Part shown: piece after piece, positions 1 through 5,118 of the stretch
How positions within the stretch are numbered: position 1 is the stretch's first letter
How the letters are laid out: each line of letters begins with the position of its first letter
Assembly (NCBI GenBank): GCA_021162485.1
Contig: JAGGYP010000006.1
Location: 1-5,488, forward strand
From: Thermoplasmata archaeon
GTDB lineage: Archaea > Thermoplasmatota > E2 > DHVEG-1 > B8-G13
Reading direction: 5' to 3'
DNA: 5,488 bases
Translations under genes and position numbers: made by a program
The notes under the pieces: model-generated
The model's input: the letters and a program-made list of their open reading frames with translations, nothing else
Database searches by the model: none
Told to the model about the DNA's origin: nothing

Positions 1-2
1 AG

Positions 3-89
3 TTTGTTGTACAAATGTTACCTAAGCTACCAGATGGTTTAAGATTTTTACACCCTGGTACAACAAAAATATTAATGGATAAAATTTGA
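3..89 (+). CDS. C-terminal end of an unidentified upstream gene (partial)
   Basis: This frame is open from the left edge of the window to a TGA at 87-89 and encodes about 28 residues ending in LHPGTTKILMDKI. The other two + frames stop within the first 42 bases, and all - frames are interrupted within the first hundred. I do not recognise the protein, and a 28-codon open frame in AT-rich DNA could arise by chance. It is in the same reading frame as the kinase gene that follows, separated from it by its TGA and 12 bases. If real, the two are probably co-transcribed, which would explain why no promoter or Shine-Dalgarno sequence is visible before the kinase. Confidence 0.4.
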   Translation, partial: FVVQMLPKLPDGLRFLHPGTTKILMDKI

Positions 90-101
90 TATCAATACGA
101 C

Positions 102-1163
102 ATGTTTGAGAAGATACGAAAAAGTTTATTAGAGAAAATAGAGAGTGTAGATAAGAAAGATTTGAAAGATTTACAAGTTACGCTTATGCCTGATTTCTTT
201 TTAGATCATTTTGTTATATTTGATAGTCTATCTGATGCAATAGAGAGGATAGAGAGAATTTATATGCAAAAAGGTGGCAACATAATGGGTGTTTCTCAAA
301 CAATTACGCAGGGTGGTAATGCAGCTAATACTGCGTTGTCTCTTGCAAAACTTGGTATAGGAAGTAGTCTCATTTGTAAAACCGATTCTATTGGTTTCAA
401 CTTGTTAAACTTCTTTTTAGGAAAAAATGGTATTGATTTAAGCAGTGTGAAAAAAGATGGAAAACTAGCGCTGACAACGGCAATAGAGTTTGGAAAAGAA
501 AAAATCAATGTTATGATAGGAGACTCAGGTTCTGTAGCAAACTTTTCATTTGAAGAACTAGATGAGAAGGATTTGGAAAAGATATCAAACTCAGATATGG
601 TATGTGTGCTAAACTGGTGCCATAATAGAGAAGGAACAGATCTTGCAAAAGAAGTTTTCAAGTTTGCTAAAAAATATAATGTAAAAACCTTTTTTGACTC
701 AGGTGATCCCTCCTCGAGAGAGAATGAAATAGATTCCTTACTTGAAAAAGTGATAGGCAGCAAAGTCCTGGATATATTTAGTTTAAATGAGAACGAACTT
801 AGATATTTTTCTAAAAACAAATGGCTGCATAGCAGAGAAGATATTATAAGTGCATTGTACAAACTAAAAGAAAAAATACATGCGAGAGTAGATTTACACA
901 CAGAAAAATTCTCGTTAACTATTTCGAAGGATCTGATTGAGATGCCATCTGTTAGAATCAGCAGAAAATATCGCTCAACAGGTGCCGGTGATATATGGAA
1001 TGCAGGAGATATCTTCGGTGAACTATTGGGTTTTACTGATAAAGAGCGTCTACTCTTTGCAAACACGTTAGCTGCATGTTATATCTCCTCTCAGGAGGCT
1101 ATTCCACCCACATTAGATGAATTAAAAAAGTTTTTACTTAACCATAAAAGTTTTAAAAAATAA
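102..1163 (+). CDS. PfkB/ribokinase-superfamily carbohydrate kinase, substrate unknown
   Basis: A 353-residue cytosolic kinase predicted to phosphorylate a sugar or nucleoside-like alcohol with ATP (or possibly ADP). Seen directly: the N-terminal PfkB signature GGNAANTALSLAKLG at residues 71-85, SLNENEL at 227-233 matching the family's N-x-x-E metal/phosphate motif, and STGAGDIWNAG at 292-302 containing the anion hole and the expected catalytic base D297. Two things are unusual. The first domain has a long lead-in, with VTLMPDFFLDHF at 26-37 before the GG motif, and the usual glycine-rich VTLGxxG strand before the anion hole is replaced by RVDLHTEKFSLTI at 262-274. Substrate residues therefore cannot be read off, and a subfamily outside ribokinase, fructokinase and adenosine kinase is likely. 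The ATG at 102 is preferred because the frame is closed by a TGA just upstream and the conserved-looking region begins near residue 26. No Shine-Dalgarno sequence is visible. The gene converges on the small - strand gene ending at 1214. Confidence 0.9.
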   Translation: MFEKIRKSLLEKIESVDKKDLKDLQVTLMPDFFLDHFVIFDSLSDAIERIERIYMQKGGNIMGVSQTITQGGNAANTALSLAKLGIGSSLICKTDSIGFNLLNFFLGKNGIDLSSVKKDGKLALTTAIEFGKEKINVMIGDSGSVANFSFEELDEKDLEKISNSDMVCVLNWCHNREGTDLAKEVFKFAKKYNVKTFFDSGDPSSRENEIDSLLEKVIGSKVLDIFSLNENELRYFSKNKWLHSREDIISALYKLKEKIHARVDLHTEKFSLTISKDLIEMPSVRISRKYRSTGAGDIWNAGDIFGELLGFTDKERLLFANTLAACYISSQEAIPPTLDELKKFLLNHKSFKK

Positions 1164-1183
1164 AAAACTAAAATGTACTTTAG
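1154..1183 (-). terminator. Hairpin plus T-tract ending the leftward transcript
   Basis: Read on the - strand, CTAAA (1183-1179) and TTTAG (1172-1168) can form a 5-bp stem around a six-base loop. This is followed at once by a T-rich run (TTTTTTATTTTTT, 1167-1155). It lies about 30 bases past the stop of the 50-residue gene, the right place to end transcription of the - strand set, and it overlaps the last codons of the kinase gene. The stem is weak; in archaea the T-tract alone may be sufficient. On the + strand the same hairpin is not followed by a T-run, so it is not a convincing terminator for the kinase. Confidence 0.45.
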
Positions 1184-1213
1184 CAAAACAAAATATTTTA
1201 TAGTAAATCTTGT

Positions 1214-1366
1214 CTAGAGTTCTCCATTTATTATCTTGTTTTTCAGCTCATTCCATTCATCAATTGTTAGGGTGCAACGATTATTTCCTTCGCCAATTAC
1301 TACACAATCATCTTTTAACTCCACACAGGGACAGCATCCTTTCTCACCGCAAAGGTATATTTTCAA
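1214..1366 (-). CDS. Small cysteine-rich protein (50 aa), TTG start
   Basis: I translated this by hand from the - strand. It begins MKIYLCGEKGCCPCVELKDD and ends LTIDEWNELKNKIINGEL, then TAG. Six of 50 residues are cysteine (positions 6, 11, 12, 14, 21, 31), four of them clustered as C-x4-CC-x-C, suggesting a metal, iron-sulfur or disulfide role; that is inference. The C-terminal half looks like a short strand followed by an amphipathic helix. Coding is well supported: a complete AAGGAGGTGA Shine-Dalgarno sequence (1381-1372) sits five bases before the TTG, and there is no competing ATG. No signal peptide or membrane segment is present, so it is probably cytosolic. It follows the DMT transporter gene by 75 bases on the same strand and may be co-transcribed or use its own promoter. 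I recall similar short CGxxGCCP-type hypothetical proteins in anaerobic bacteria and archaea but cannot name a family. The function is unknown. Confidence 0.8.
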   Translation of the reverse strand: MKIYLCGEKGCCPCVELKDDCVVIGEGNNRCTLTIDEWNELKNKIINGEL

Positions 1367-1371
1367 ACTAT

Positions 1372-1381
1372 TCACCTCCTT
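1372..1381 (-). promoter_or_regulatory. Perfect Shine-Dalgarno that fixes a TTG start
   Basis: On the - strand the sequence reads AAGGAGGTGA, fully complementary to the canonical 3' end of archaeal 16S rRNA, and is followed by five bases and then TTG. An in-frame GTG lies inside this site (1375-1373) and can be excluded as a start. The strength of this site is the main reason to call the 50-residue gene despite its length and non-ATG start. Confidence 0.85.
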
Positions 1382-1402
1382 GTGTTTAAAATAGATATGG
1401 AG

Positions 1403-1411
1403 TCTAATAAA
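1403..1411 (-). promoter_or_regulatory. Possible TATA box for the 50-aa gene
   Basis: The - strand reads TTTATTAGA here. A start of transcription about 25 bases downstream would fall near 1382, giving a leader of roughly 16 bases that just includes the Shine-Dalgarno sequence. The match to the archaeal TTTAWATA consensus is imperfect and the region is AT-rich, so the gene may instead be read through from the transporter gene. Confidence 0.25.
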
Positions 1412-1441
1412 CTTTGTAAATGTTTTTCTTTTTTATTCGGT

Positions 1442-2320
1442 TTAGCGTCTAGCTGTGAGATATATTCCACTTAGCGTTATTGCCCCTCCAATTATTGTGT
1501 AAATAGTAGGAATCTGATGTATCCATGGTAGTATAAAAGCTAAAAAAGCAGATCCTATTGGCTCCCCCAATAGTGCTACAGATGCCAAAGATGCTTTAAC
1601 ATACTTTAGAGCCCAGTTATAGAGTGTATGTCCAAATAATCCTGCTACAACAGCCATCAGTAATATTATCCAGTAGTCTCTAGGGTTTAAATTATATATA
1701 GGTGCCTTCATCAGTAAACATATTACTAATAAGACTATTGTTGATATCGAGTATACAACAGTTACATAGGCAGATGTTGATAATTTTTTTCTAAGTATTC
1801 TACCACCAAGAATATATGTACCTGCAGCGGCTCCGCCTAGCATGGCTAAAATGTTTCCCTCCAAGGTTGTGGAGGAAAAACTATAGTTTCCTATGACAAG
1901 GATAGTAACACCTATCAGAGAGATAGAAATCCCTATCACATTGGCAAACGATAACCTTTCTTTTAACAAAAAATAAGATACCGGGGCAACTAGAACTGGA
2001 TGAGCTGTAACAAGTATGACAGAGCTTGCTACAGAGGTCAAGGTGAGAGATGTTATCCATAGGGAAAAATGAGCGGCAAGGACTCCACCTATAAAAATCA
2101 GAAAGAGTAGTTCTCTTCGGTCTAAGCTTTTAAGCTCTTCTTTTATGTTTTTTTTCAAAAAAAACAAGGGTGAAACAAGCAGAGTGGTGAATAGCATGCG
2201 ATAAAATGCTATTGATAGTGGTGGCGATGAACATGATACGATAAATATTGCTGCAAAAGATACGGAGACAATGGAAATGAAAAGTGCAACATGGGGTTTA
2301 TAGATTTTTAGCCTTCTCAT
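1442..2320 (-). CDS. EamA/DMT-superfamily membrane transporter
   Basis: A 292-residue integral membrane protein with about ten predicted helices arranged as two repeated EamA halves, the standard size and layout for this drug/metabolite transporter group. Approximate helices: 10-30, 36-55, 70-90, 96-117, 126-144, 155-173, 184-204, 217-235, 243-263 and 270-289. Family features seen are the small-residue-rich helix SVASSVILVTAHPVL (96-110), followed by a charged KER turn (120-122). The second half has the corresponding ASLASVALLGEP (243-254). Many EamA proteins export amino acids, metabolites or nucleotide sugars, but substrate cannot be inferred from sequence of this kind, and the neighbours give no pathway. 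The ATG at 2320 has no clear Shine-Dalgarno sequence; it follows the 65-residue gene by 45 bases, so co-transcription is likely. Downstream on its own strand is A-rich, with no terminator before the 50-residue gene, consistent with read-through. Confidence 0.92.
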   Translation of the reverse strand: MRRLKIYKPHVALFISIVSVSFAAIFIVSCSSPPLSIAFYRMLFTTLLVSPLFFLKKNIKEELKSLDRRELLFLIFIGGVLAAHFSLWITSLTLTSVASSVILVTAHPVLVAPVSYFLLKERLSFANVIGISISLIGVTILVIGNYSFSSTTLEGNILAMLGGAAAGTYILGGRILRKKLSTSAYVTVVYSISTIVLLVICLLMKAPIYNLNPRDYWIILLMAVVAGLFGHTLYNWALKYVKASLASVALLGEPIGSAFLAFILPWIHQIPTIYTIIGGAITLSGIYLTARR

Positions 2321-2365
2321 TATGTAATATAAAAGAGGGTGTTGTTTTTTGATTTTGTGATATTT

Positions 2366-2563
2366 TTAAGCCTTGATTAGATCGCAGAGTTCTCTCTCTA
2401 TCATTTCTATCTCTATTCTTTTCAATCCTCTTCTATACATGATCAAGTTACCATTTTCATCATAAACTTTTAAGGTACCATTTTCTGGCGAGGTTTCAAC
2501 TTTAAATATTGAGTTTGTTTCTTTTTGAACATATATGTAGACATGAACTTTTTTATACCTCAT
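2366..2563 (-). CDS. Conserved-looking small hypothetical protein (65 aa)
   Basis: A 65-residue protein that I do not recognise. The N-terminal two thirds alternate in a pattern suggesting a small antiparallel sheet: KVHVYIYVQ at 5-13, SIFKVETS, then TLKVYDENGNLIMYRR with a likely DENGN turn. The last 20 residues (GLKRIEIEMIERELCDLIKA) look like a charged amphipathic helix. There is no signal peptide, membrane segment or metal-binding cluster. Support for a real gene is its protein-like composition, its position as the first of a same-strand set, and an exact TTTAAATA box about 30 bases upstream of the ATG, which predicts a leaderless mRNA and explains the missing Shine-Dalgarno sequence. It precedes the DMT transporter by 45 bases. 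No function can be assigned. Confidence 0.7.
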   Translation of the reverse strand: MRYKKVHVYIYVQKETNSIFKVETSPENGTLKVYDENGNLIMYRRGLKRIEIEMIERELCDLIKA

Positions 2564-2588
2564 ACAATATAATTTTTGTTTTAGGATA

Positions 2589-2596
2589 TATTTAAA
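2589..2596 (-). promoter_or_regulatory. Archaeal TATA box giving a near-leaderless transcript
   Basis: Read on the - strand, 2596-2589 is TTTAAATA, an exact match to the archaeal TTTAWATA consensus. Its centre is about 30 bases from the A of the ATG at 2563. With the usual 24-26 base spacing, transcription would begin around 2566-2569, leaving only a few untranslated bases. The region just upstream is not strongly purine-rich, so the BRE element is weak. It probably drives the 65-residue gene and the transporter behind it. Confidence 0.6.
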
Positions 2597-2657
2597 GAAA
2601 TTGGTACAAATGTCGAATAATTATAAAAATAGTTAATATTTTAATGGTAGTGTAATT

Positions 2658-2673
2658 AAAAAATAGATTTTTT
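2658..2673 (-). terminator. A/T-only hairpin and T-tract after rfcS
   Basis: Immediately past the rfcS stop codon the sequence is six A, TAGA, six T on the + strand, so on the - strand the transcript ends in a potential six-pair A-U hairpin whose 3' arm is a run of U. A run of U is the usual archaeal termination signal. A fresh TATA box for the next - strand gene lies about 65 bases further on, which supports separate transcription units. Confidence 0.45.
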
Positions 2674-3637
2674 ATCTTAGTTTGCTCCCTGCTAGTGCAA
2701 TTTGTGCCAGTAGATATTCTAATTGTATTCTTTCATTGCTACCTTCATTAACTCTATATTCTGCCTCTCCTATTTTATCTAATATCCTTATTTTTGTCTC
2801 ATCTGGTATAGTGAGATCGAAGAGAATGCGATGTATTTGTTTTATTATATCTACGCCACTTATACCTTGGTTTATAAGAAGATCATCTAAGATGTTTCTA
2901 GCTTTTATAAACTCGTTTCTAAAAGCATGTTCTATCATTTTTTTGATTGTATCTGGTCTTGCTAATCCTGCACCATGATAGATAACTTCTGCATCTATTT
3001 TTTTGCTTATGGATGCTCCTGTTTGTAGTATGTTTATTGCTTTTCTTAGATCGCCATTTGCGATGTAGAGTATTGTTTCAAATGCATCTTCTGTTATTTC
3101 TAATCCTTCTTTTTCGGCTATTTTTTTAAGATAGTTTTTTGCGTCTTCCTCGTTTATTGGCTTGAATCTAAATACTGCACATCTTGATTGTATAGGCTCT
3201 ATTATTTTTGATGAATAGTTTACGGATAAGATGAAGCGGCATATGTTTGTGTATTTCTCCATTGTTCTTCTTAGTGCTGCTTGTGCATCTGGTGTTAGAG
3301 CATCTGCCTCATCTAAGAATATGATCTTGTATTGTGCATCTCCTATCGGGGCTGTTCTTGCGAAATCTTTTATTTTTCCTCTGACTACACCTATGCCTCT
3401 TTCATCACTTGCGTTGAACTCTTTGAAATTTTGCTGCCAGTTTTCCTTGTAGAGTTCTCTCGCTATAGCTAGGGCACAGGTTGTTTTCCCTGTTCCAGCT
3501 GGACCTGCAAATATTAGATGAGGTATGTTTTTAGTGTTGACATATGCTTTTAGTCTTTCTACTATTTCTTTTTGACCGACGACTTCATCTAGTGTTTTTG
3601 GCCTGTACTTCTCTATCCACATTTCCTGCATATCCAT
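2672..3637 (-). CDS. rfcS: Replication factor C small subunit (clamp loader ATPase)
   Basis: A 321-residue AAA+ ATPase which, with the large subunit RfcL, opens the PCNA ring and loads it at primer-template junctions during DNA replication and repair. All expected elements are present: the N-terminal RFC box WIEKYRPKTLDEVVGQ (7-22), Walker A GPAGTGKTT (45-53), Walker B IIFLDEADAL (105-114), sensor 1 with ILSVNYSSKI (136-145), the SRC arginine-finger motif (151-153) that acts on the neighbouring subunit's ATP, and sensor 2 GDLRKAINILQ (195-205), followed by a helical collar domain from about 230. Length is normal for archaeal RfcS, and no intein interrupts Walker A, a known insertion site in archaeal RFC genes. 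The start gives MDMQEMW; M3 and M6 are possible alternatives, with only a weak GGTG seven bases upstream of the chosen ATG. rfcL, often adjacent in archaea, is not in this window. The gene is divergent from gcvPA. Confidence 0.97.
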   Translation of the reverse strand: MDMQEMWIEKYRPKTLDEVVGQKEIVERLKAYVNTKNIPHLIFAGPAGTGKTTCALAIARELYKENWQQNFKEFNASDERGIGVVRGKIKDFARTAPIGDAQYKIIFLDEADALTPDAQAALRRTMEKYTNICRFILSVNYSSKIIEPIQSRCAVFRFKPINEEDAKNYLKKIAEKEGLEITEDAFETILYIANGDLRKAINILQTGASISKKIDAEVIYHGAGLARPDTIKKMIEHAFRNEFIKARNILDDLLINQGISGVDIIKQIHRILFDLTIPDETKIRILDKIGEAEYRVNEGSNERIQLEYLLAQIALAGSKLR

Positions 3638-3658
3638 TTTTTAACACCGTTTTTAGTC

Positions 3659-3667
3659 TTTTAATAA
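3659..3667 (-). promoter_or_regulatory. rfcS: Possible TATA box for rfcS
   Basis: The - strand reads TTATTAAAA here, centred about 25 bases from the ATG, which would give an almost leaderless mRNA. A second candidate is the near-symmetric box at 3703-3711, which would give a leader of about 45 bases. The two cannot be separated from sequence alone. Confidence 0.3.
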
Positions 3668-3701
3668 TGCGTTTACTTTATTATGTTCTTTTCGTATGCA
3701 T

Positions 3702-3712
3702 CTTTTAAAAAT
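3702..3712 (+). promoter_or_regulatory. Possible TATA box for the gcvPA-gcvPB operon
   Basis: CTTTTAAAAAT sits about 65 bases before gcvPA. Transcription starting 25 bases past its centre would begin near 3732, leaving a leader of about 40 bases that includes the ribosome-binding site. Its core TTTTAAAA is self-complementary, so it could in principle bind TBP in either direction and also serve rfcS. Confidence 0.35.
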
Positions 3713-3759
3713 GATAATGTTCTTTAACATATTAAACATTCCTGGTTAAGTAAAATCAA

Positions 3760-3765
3760 GGGGGA
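3760..3765 (+). promoter_or_regulatory. gcvPA: Ribosome-binding site of gcvPA
   Basis: GGGGGA lies six bases before the ATG at 3772. The run of G can pair with the CCUCC anti-Shine-Dalgarno core using one G-U wobble. It supports the chosen start, which also gives the usual family N-terminus. Confidence 0.6.
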
Positions 3766-3771
3766 TTTTGA

Positions 3772-5118
3772 ATGTTTATTCCCAACAAGACAAAGAAGGA
3801 GGAAATGCTCAAACAGATAGGAGTAAAGAGTATAGAAGATCTTTTTTCTGATATACCAGATAGTGTAAAAATCAAGGAGATAGCTTTGCCAAAAGGTTTT
3901 TCTCAGGTAGATGTAAAAAAGAAGCTGAGAGAGGTTGGAAGGGAAAATGTGACGTTTTATGATATGCCTTGTTTTCTTGGCGGCGGTATTAAGCAGCATT
4001 TTGTACCATCTGTGGTTAAAGAGATTGTCTCTAGATCTGAGTTTTTAACATCTTATACGCCATATCAGGCAGAGGCTTCTCAGGGTATGCTTCAGGCTAT
4101 GTTTGAGTATCAAAGCATTATTTGTGAGTTAACTGGGATGGATGTAGCCAATTGCTCTCTCTATGATGGTGCAACTGCTTTAGGTGAAGCTGCGTTGATG
4201 TCCTATCGTGTAAAGAAAGACAGGGAAAAGTTTGTAGTTGCTAGGAGTATATCATGGGAGAAAAAGAGTGTTTTAAATAATTATGTTAAAGGTGTAGATC
4301 TTGAGATAGTAGAGGTTCCTTTTGATAAAAATAGTGGAAGAGTTGATCTAAATACGCTTTCTAGGGTAGTGGATAAAGATGTTTGTGGTGTTTATATAGA
4401 GAATCCAAATTTTTTTGGTGTTTTTGAATCTGACATAAAAAAGGTTGCTGATATTGCTCATGAGAATGATGCTTTATTTGTTGTTGGCGTAGACCCTATC
4501 TCGCTTGGCATTGCTCGTAGCCCTGGGGAGTTTGATGCAGATATTGTAATTGGTGATGGCAGGGCTCTAGGTAATGAAATGAGTTTTGGTGGTTCTAGCC
4601 TGGGTATATTTGCGTGCAAAAAAGAGTATCTCAGACAATTGCCTGGTCGCATCATTGGAGCTACTAAAGATAAAAATGGTAAACGTGCCTTTTGTATGAC
4701 GTTACAAACCAGAGAGCAACATATTCGGAGAGGAAAAGCAACTAGTAATATCTGTACGAATGAAGGGTTAAACGCTTTAGCCGCGGTTGTTTATCTAAGT
4801 TGGCTTGGTGGCACTGGTTTATGGGAACTTGCTGCTGTAAATATGGAAAATGCTAGGAGATGTCTAGAAACTATTACCAGTATCAATGGTTTTAGAAGAA
4901 GGTTTACTGGGGAGTTCTTTAACGAGTTTGTGATAGAATCTGATTTTGATTTAAACAAGTTAAATAAAAAGTTGTTGGATAAGGGCATAATCGGTGGTTT
5001 GGATATTAGTAAATGGTATCCTGAGCTGGAAAATTGTTTGCTTTTTGGAGTTACTGAGATGCATTCTTATGATGATATGAATAAGTTGGCTTCTGCTCTC
5101 AAGGAGGTGGTATCTTGA
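3772..5118 (+). CDS. gcvPA: Glycine dehydrogenase (decarboxylating) subunit 1, P-protein alpha
   Basis: A 448-residue subunit of the cytosolic glycine cleavage system. With GcvPB it makes the P-protein, which binds glycine through PLP, releases CO2 and passes the aminomethyl group to the lipoyl arm of H-protein; the reaction is reversible. The length is typical of the split N-terminal subunit. Recognisable are the start FIPNKTKKEEMLKQIGV (2-18), the glycine-rich FLGGGIKQH (68-76), YTPYQAEASQG (95-105), and CELTGMDVANCSLYDG further along. The fold is that of PLP-dependent transferases of fold type I, but the PLP-binding lysine belongs to GcvPB, so this subunit alone should be inactive. The start is supported by a nearby Shine-Dalgarno-like GGGGGA. 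The stop TGA overlaps the TTG start of gcvPB, indicating translational coupling and 1:1 synthesis. gcvT, gcvH and the dihydrolipoyl dehydrogenase gene are not in the window. Confidence 0.96.
   Translation: MFIPNKTKKEEMLKQIGVKSIEDLFSDIPDSVKIKEIALPKGFSQVDVKKKLREVGRENVTFYDMPCFLGGGIKQHFVPSVVKEIVSRSEFLTSYTPYQAEASQGMLQAMFEYQSIICELTGMDVANCSLYDGATALGEAALMSYRVKKDREKFVVARSISWEKKSVLNNYVKGVDLEIVEVPFDKNSGRVDLNTLSRVVDKDVCGVYIENPNFFGVFESDIKKVADIAHENDALFVVGVDPISLGIARSPGEFDADIVIGDGRALGNEMSFGGSSLGIFACKKEYLRQLPGRIIGATKDKNGKRAFCMTLQTREQHIRRGKATSNICTNEGLNALAAVVYLSWLGGTGLWELAAVNMENARRCLETITSINGFRRRFTGEFFNEFVIESDFDLNKLNKKLLDKGIIGGLDISKWYPELENCLLFGVTEMHSYDDMNKLASALKEVVS
5101..5110 (+). promoter_or_regulatory. gcvPB: Strong Shine-Dalgarno inside the end of gcvPA
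   Basis: AAGGAGGTGG lies within the last codons of gcvPA and ends four bases before the TTG at 5115. The only nearby in-frame ATG, at 5127, would be 16 bases away, too far for this site. It therefore decides the TTG start and marks the gcvPA-gcvPB junction as translationally coupled. Confidence 0.8.

Noticed and set aside
87..89. TGA read as selenocysteine, joining the upstream frame to the kinase
   Set aside because: No selenocysteine family is recognised around it, no insertion element can be seen, and the kinase is already longer than most PfkB proteins without an extension.
296..1066. Long open frame (256 codons) on the - strand opposite the kinase
   Set aside because: It is antisense to a gene with clear PfkB motifs, its protein is serine- and phenylalanine-rich in the manner of a shadow frame, and it has no promoter or ribosome-binding site.
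1421..1436. T-rich run on the + strand as terminator of the kinase gene
   Set aside because: It lies about 260 bases past the kinase stop and beyond the facing small gene. It could catch read-through, but there is no hairpin and no direct support.
2323..2332. TTTTATATTA on the - strand as promoter of the transporter gene
   Set aside because: It is only 3-12 bases from the ATG, too close for a TATA box to direct a start upstream of that codon.
2682..2978. + strand frame opposite the end of rfcS (also one at 3231-3452)
   Set aside because: Both lie entirely within the well-supported rfcS gene, and their compositions are those of shadow frames.
3503..3508. Intein in rfcS
   Set aside because: Walker A is a known intein site in archaeal RFC genes, but the motif here is uninterrupted and total length is normal.
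3638..3771. Glycine riboswitch upstream of the gcv operon
   Set aside because: The gap is too AT-rich and has none of the paired GC-rich helices of that aptamer; the predicted leader is only about 40 bases.
3724..3999. 91-codon - strand frame overlapping the start of gcvPA
   Set aside because: It runs across the gcvPA control region and its coding start, has an unstructured basic and aromatic composition, and no Shine-Dalgarno sequence.
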